Origin: Stenocarpella maydis
Lineage: Eukaryota; Ascomycota; Sordariomycetes; Diaporthales; Diaporthaceae
Length of the DNA stretch: 64,000 nucleotides
Assembly (NCBI GenBank): GCA_002270565.1
Contig: NQMI01000036.1
Coordinates: 1-64,000, forward strand
Direction of reading: 5' to 3'
Each line of letters starts with the position of its first letter. Position 1 is the first letter of the stretch. The notes beneath the pieces were generated by a model. It ran no database searches. It saw only the letters and a list, made by a program, of their open reading frames with translations, and was not told where the DNA came from. The translations under genes and the position numbers were made by a program. Of the stretch, positions 58,605 through 64,000 are shown piece by piece.

Positions 58605-60672
58605 TCAACCAGGGGCCTGCGTCGTCAGATCCATCTCCAAACTAAACCGTGCAAACGGGCTCGCTAGTCTCAATTTCTTGCTATACCGAAAGAACACCCA
58701 TGGTGTGGCACAAAAGAGCACTGAGATACCCGCCAAGACTGATCCTGCAATATTTGCATTCAAGTTTCCATACATGGGCTGAGCAAGGAGGGTCATCAGG
58801 CCGGAGACAACAGCCCGGACGAACGCTAGGCCCGAGAACGCGGAGGCGCTGTAGAGTAGGTATGAGTCGGCCAGGAAGCCGCTGAGCGTATAGGCGATCT
58901 CGTTGACAGCGAAGCCAATGGGGACCAGCCCGAGCGTTGGGACGATCCAGGGCAAGCCCGGTGCTGCCGGGGGCGCTGACCAGGCAAACCAGAATAGACC
59001 GATAGTCAGCGCCGGGGCTGCGAAGGCGAAGCCCATGATCTTGTCTTCCCTGGAGTGAGTTAGGCCCCGACTGCCCCTTCCAGCAAGCGGTTTGACGGCT
59101 CCGTTTGAAGATGTGAACTAATGAAACGACTTACGGCTCGACTGCCTCTTCTGACGCATGACGACGAGAGACTACTTTCATGTCCCACAGTCGAGGTAGG
59201 AACGTCAAGCACACCCCACAGCCAAGTGCTACGAATGGCAGTGAAGCAGCCGTCTTTCCGAACCCCATGGACTGGTATATACCCCTCGTAGACTCTGTAA
59301 ACAGGTAAATCATGCCCCATGAGATGCCCGAGATGAAGGCAATGAGAATCACAAGCGGCTCGGTGAAAAGAATGTACGCCGGCCTAACAACCACGATATT
59401 TGCGAAAGTCTCCCAGGCCCCGGCACGTAGGTCCACATTCTTCAATCTGAAATCGTCGATGGCGTGACCCTGTTCAAGTGCGAGCTTAGCCACCCTGCGC
59501 CCCAACAAGACACTTGGACGGCTTTCCTTCACCGCCAGGAGGGTGAGGGTCAGCACAGCAGTGGCAATGGACGCGCTATAGTACACCCATCTCCATCCAG
59601 CCGGGGACGCGATGATGTAAGATGCGTAGATTGGTCCAATGCAGAGGGCAATTGTGGTTGCCGCGTTCCAAAGCACGACAACCCACACGCGAGCGCGAGT
59701 ATCAAAGAGATCCTCAACGCTACCCGCGATGACGACGGGGGGTACGGCAGATGCGATTCCGGTGAAAAAACGCCCGACAAAGATGGCCACCGGCGTCGAC
59801 GTATCCCCAAGTGGTATTACTGCGCAAAAGATGCTGAATATCGCCGAGGACACGAGATATGGGTACCTCCGCCCTGCAAGCTCGGAGAAGGGTGGGATCA
59901 GGTAGCCTGGTCCAAGGATCAAGAGTCAGCTTTTGAAGAACCAAGGAAGAAGCTTCATTCGAAGACAACGCGGAACAAGCCATAGTATAGCTATGGCTTT
60001 CGAGACATGGGCTCCGGAGAGGTGATTATCATTTCCCAGGCAGGTAAAAAAGGGCTCTGGAAGCTGACCTCCGATTGCTTGACCCAGCTGGTACCTAACG
60101 AGGCCTAGTCAGATTATTTCTACCTCAAGTACCTATCACTACTCCCGTTGCGTCTTAAACCGTGGCAATATCATGCGGAGCGCTGCTGGGAATATCTGCG
60201 TAGCTGTATACTCACATGAATGTGAAAGCAACCAGTGCGGTGGGCCTACTCATTCCGTACTCTGGGCCCGAGACATCAGCAGCCGCTGCATATATTGGCC
60301 AGTGATTATTTAGACTGCGGCATGCTCGATTCAGGTGAAGCACTGGGTTCCCGAAAACATCACCAGAAGGGCGGACTTACTCCTGTGGTGCTGATCACAG
60401 TTCTGGATAACCTCAGTTAGTGAGGAAACAGGTCAGTCCCAGATGGAAGAAGCTCACGTGTAAAGCTCAAGCAGAATTATCAGAGTCGTGTCAAAAGCCT
60501 TTCGACCAATTGGCCAGTGGCGGGGATGGTGAGTGCTGCATGGAGCCCAACTGATGATCCCACTTGGATCTCTTGCGAGCCCGTACGAGGTAAGAATTGC
60601 ACAATCGTCGAGGATGGTATCTTCATGGCACACTGTGGACCCGTTGCGTGGGGCACTCAATTTATCAAACAT
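58605..60672 (-). CDS. MFS transporter, drug:H+ antiporter (DHA1)-like
   Basis: Six exons on the minus strand: 60672-60458, 60402 to about 60381, about 60285-60216, 60094-60069, 59906-59135 and 59049-58605; roughly 517 aa. The N-terminal exon ends HWPIGRKAFDTTLIILLELYT, the usual NP-x-NW..RK entry to helix 1. The join to TVISTTG is in phase. Later joins give EYGMSRPTALVAFTFMYQL then GQAIGGYLIPPFSELAGRR, the helix 2-3 loop signature of fungal DHA1 transporters. Further signatures are GRFFTGIASAVPPVVIAG and GWRWVYYSASI, and the C-terminal half has ADSYLLYSASAFSGLAFVRA and a PMYGNLNANIAGSVLAGI end, typical of polyamine/drug exporters. The junction between exons 2 and 3 is problematic: the strong GTAAGT donor leaves the frame off by one base. 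A weaker donor 4 bases later restores it. The gene may thus be intact with an unusual splice or slightly broken. Substrate unknown. Confidence 0.7.
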
Positions 60673-62262
60673 AGCAATGCTGGCAAAAGGTAGGATGGGT
60701 GACTCCCCTTACCGCGACCTATGTTTAACCCCACAGGTGTTGAATTTTGAACTATTGCAAGCTTGACGGCAGAAGTAGCTGACGGAAATATATGCTCACT
60801 CATTAGCCCGTGTAGTTGAATTTACAGAGGTACATAAATATGTAACTCATTGCTGCCTGGCCCAGCTCGCAGTCCCACGACTCGCTGACCGGGGCTTCCG
60901 GACGTCCTTGACGTGATAGTAGTTCTGTAGTGTTGTCCTCTTCTCAGCAGTGTGACCATCTCACATGCAGTTATTTTTCCATTGGCCCAGGGTAAGGCGA
61001 CTGGGATACCGTAATATTTTGGCGCCGGGCACTAGTTGTCTTACTGCTTTTATTTGTTCAAACCAACCTTGCCAATGTGTGGTCCGCCCTCCGAGCATTT
61101 CTTTTGCGGTACTTAGTTAGCAAGCCCACAGCACTGGTGGTAAAAATATAAGAATTATATCAGATACGAGCTTGTAATTTGATGAAGTGGGCGCTGCTAA
61201 GTTGTTAAGGATAAATTTAGGGACGGTTCACCTGTCCACCTGTCCTCGCAGCTTCCGATTGCTCGCTCTTCATAATTGCACCCAGGTATGCCGTGGAGTC
61301 TGAGAAGAGTGCGACTTGTCGGACTTCTCAGCTTGGCATGTGGCCGGCATATGCGAGATGGGTGTATTGAGTTGGCACTGCACATGTGCACTAGACCTGT
61401 CAGGAGGAAAGGAAGACAAATCTGGCCGAGCGTACCCAACCGGAGCCAGTGAGAATACAAGGTTCCGATGGGGCAAGGTGTAGTGCACACTAGTTGGTAT
61501 CGACTAACACTAGTAACAGGCAATAAGGTGCTGGAATGGAATGGTTGGCTTTTGCAGGTCCAGAGCAGGCTCTTGTGCAAACGACTTCACGAATCCATCG
61601 TGCTGTCGATCCGATCTGCTTCGAGAAGTCTGCCCAGGTCCCTCAGGTGCCAGGGTGCAGGACCGCCTCGGGGAGGCGGGCATGGCGTGCTAGATGAGTT
61701 CAGTACTAGCATCCAAGTTCCTCCTGCATACCAGATCCAACTCCATGGGGATCCCAGACTTCCTGGATACCCGCATGTGCTCGCAATCCATTGGAGACCT
61801 CCCTCATGTTGCGCTCAGCGAAGTATTCTGCCTGGCCGCTTTAAGATTCTCTCGTGGGTCGGGGCTCTACGATACTGAGTAGTGCATGAGCGAGAACCAT
61901 GTTCCTGGGCTACCATAAACATCGGAATGTGCTCATGTTGGGGCCAAGCTGCTACAGAATTGTACTTCATAGCCTGTACATGCTCCGGAAATTTGTGGTA
62001 AGGTGTCTAGTAACAAATGCCGTCAATGCAGGTCTCGCAACAGAGACAGTTAGCTTCAGCACCTTCAGCTGACTGCCTTCGGCAGCGCCTCCTTTGGGCA
62101 AGTGCTGGATGTCGGCCATCAAGTCCTGATAAATACGGCTGTTACGTCGCTACCTTTATCCCAGCCGATGCTCTGAGGAGCTCAACTTTCGAGACCGGTT
62201 TTCTTTTTATAAAAAAAAGGTCATTCTATCAGCGTCGGCTGCCTTCTGGTTTGGAGTGAAAC
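60673..62262. promoter_or_regulatory. Divergent upstream region, MFS and threonine aldolase genes
   Basis: 1.6 kb between two genes transcribed away from each other. Composition is less GC-rich than the housekeeping intergenic regions, and no coding frame has family features. It presumably holds both promoters. Confidence 0.45.
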
Positions 62263-63744
62263 ATGCTTGTGGAGGACAAGAAACCAATGGGTTTTTGGGG
62301 TCAGCCCGAGCTGACAGGGGCTGCATATGATTTCAGAAGTAAGCAAACAGAGAATGCCTATATCGGCGCAACTTACTCGAACTTGTGTTCTCAAAGCCAA
62401 GCTCAGGCGGGAATGCGAAAAGCAGGCGCGGTTGGAACAGGAGAGGGGCAAGATCTAACCAATATCATAGGTGATGTGATTACTACGCCATCAGTGGGCA
62501 TGCTCGATGCTATCAGACGAGCCACTCTGAACGACGATGTTTACGGAGAAGACCGAACCACATCGGCGTTCGAGCGCGAGATGGCTGCCATATGCGGAAA
62601 GGAGGCGGCCGCCTTCGTGATTACAGGCACCATGGCCAACCAGCTTGCACTGCGCACCCTCCTCAACGAGGCACCACCTTACGCCATCCTGGCAGACGCT
62701 CAGTCTCGTGAGTCTGGATTTTCCTGTTCAATATCTGGCTGGACGCGATGCGGGCACACGAAAAAACAAATATTGAAAACGAGAAGCTTTTGGTCTTGGT
62801 CGGCTTCTGATACGAGGATCATGCAGACATCGTTCACTGGGAGGCGGGTGGTGCGGCGTTTCTCAACGGTGCTATGATACAGGCCGTCCGCCCAGTGCTG
62901 GCCTACGACGTGCACAAGGCGCCGACACGCGTGGTGAGTATCGAGAACACAAGCTCGGGAACAGTGATGCCGCTCAAGGAGCTGCAACGTCTTCACGCAT
63001 GTAAGTCAATCCTCAGAAACTCCGAGCTACTTCCGGGTTTCCAAGTGGGAGACACCCGCCCGCAATGCATTGGTTTCAGTTCAGACCAAGGGCAGTCAGC
63101 TGCTGATTTCGGCCGCAACAGGGGCGCAAATGAATGGCGTTTCGGTTCACATGGACGGCGCACGTCTTTTTGATGCTGTTGCAGCCAGCGGAGTCTCACT
63201 AAGAGACTTTGCGCAGTATAGTGACCTAGTCACGCTCGACTTTAGCAAGAATCTGGGCGCCCCTGTGGGGGCTATGGTGCTTGGCCCAACACCTGCGATC
63301 CGAAGATTGAAGCGGACGCGTAAGGGTATTGGCGGTGGGATGCGACAAGCTGGCGTACTGGCCGCTGCGGCCCGTGCGGCCGTCGTCGAAAACTTTGGTC
63401 TGGGAGGACTCGGTTCGGTTGGTATACTGCCGAAGAGCCATAGTATTGCTAAGCTTGTTGGGAAACTTTGGGTCGAAAGGGGAGGGCATCTGCTCCGGCC
63501 GGTCGAGACAAACGTAGTGTGGGTAGACCTCAAATCGCTGGGGATCGAGGAGAAGGTGTGGAATACGGTCGGCAAAAATTTCGGTATTCGTCTCGATGGG
63601 AAGAGAATCATGGTCCATCATCAGATTTCTGACGAGGCTGTGATAAAGCTCCGAGGCGTCATTTACGAGATCCTTCCCACCAAGACAAAGAGGATTGGCT
63701 CTCATGGCACATGGGTTGGATCCAGTGCAAGAGCAAGATTATAG
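62263..63744 (+). CDS. PLP-dependent threonine aldolase
   Basis: Four exons: 62263-62338, 62471-62707, 62827-63000 and 63122-63744, all GT..AG and in phase, giving 369 aa. Family words in order: WGQPELTGAAYDFRSDV, TPSVGMLDAI, DDVYGEDRTTSAFE, TGTMANQLAL (cofactor-phosphate loop), SHIVHWEAGGAAFLNGA, IENTSSGTVMPL, VHMDGARLFDA (Asp and Arg contacting the cofactor), and SKNLGAPVGAMV, in which Lys 205 is the expected Schiff-base residue. Threonine aldolases cleave threonine or allo-threonine to glycine and acetaldehyde; related enzymes act on other beta-hydroxy amino acids in secondary metabolism. The usual SKGLGAPVG has Gly replaced by Asn here. The last 15 residues (KRIGSHGTWVGSSARARL) look unconserved. 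It may be a housekeeping Gly1 or a metabolic-cluster version; the neighbouring MFS gene leaves the latter open. Confidence 0.9.
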
Positions 63745-64000
63745 CCCCGTCTATAACTTGAGGTTCAGCGGCCTTTAGCTTCTGCGGAGTCCAATAAAAT
63801 TGTGCTCAAAGTATTAATGCTCGCTGTAGTAATAATGATCATTGCATTCGAGTGTAACTATCCAAGCATCCAGCTGTTGCTTCTCCTCAAGCAATTCAAC
63901 CGAGACCGGCCACTATCTTTTCCAAGATAACGCAAGACCTGGATGCAAGGGAGGCTTGTATAGGCAAGATCAGCGAAAGCAGAATGCCGCCATTGTGATC
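63745..64000. other. 3' flank at window end
   Basis: Contains CAATAAAATTG at 63793-63803 with an AATAAA 50 bases after the threonine aldolase stop, a plausible polyadenylation signal. Nothing else is seen before the window ends. Confidence 0.5.

Overview
The window is nuclear DNA from a filamentous ascomycete, most likely a Sordariomycete. Genes are GC-rich and split by short introns (mostly 45-160 bp) with GTAAGT- or GTGAGT-like donors, CTAAC/CTGAC-like branch points and CAG/TAG acceptors. Intergenic spaces run from hundreds of bases to several kb. An AT-rich, stop-riddled retrotransposon graveyard at the left edge has the C:G-to-T:A decay typical of repeat-induced point mutation (RIP). All family assignments come from reading the translations; no database search was possible.

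Layout. Positions 1-3800 are AT-rich and hold decayed Ty3/gypsy pieces: an integrase tail with chromodomain on the + strand, a Gag remnant on the - strand, and two LTR-like arms in inverted orientation. At 3820-4340 lies a truncated, frameshifted fragment of a fungal multi-pass membrane protein. A type II membrane glycosyltransferase-like gene follows (6265-4975, -), then a 6.5 kb stretch with no recognisable gene, ending in the pyrimidine-rich leader of a JSN1/Puf2-type RRM plus PUF RNA-binding protein (12828-16565, +).

From 19 to 64 kb the genes are mainly conserved housekeeping ones: SNF5 chromatin-remodelling subunit (-), Cdb4/PA2G4-like protein (+), Rco1-like double-PHD protein of the Rpd3S deacetylase (+), Snx41/Atg20 sorting nexin (+), mRNA guanylyltransferase (+), a Ser/Thr-rich membrane protein (-), cohesin regulator Pds5/Spo76 (+), an Arg/Ser-rich membrane-anchored low-complexity protein (+), and Elg1/ATAD5-like clamp unloader (-). 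The right end holds an MFS transporter (-) and a PLP-dependent threonine aldolase (+), divergently arranged 1.6 kb apart.

There is no operon logic here. The common theme is chromatin, replication/cohesion and RNA biology, with a possible metabolic pair at the right end. I reconstructed multi-exon structures by joining reading frames at splice consensus sites and checking phase. Every junction was phase-consistent except one in the MFS gene. I saw no convincing tRNA, rRNA or CRISPR, and no clearly novel biological system. The most unusual material is the RIP-decayed repeat cluster, including a telomere-like motif in one LTR arm, and several uncommented tandem repeats.
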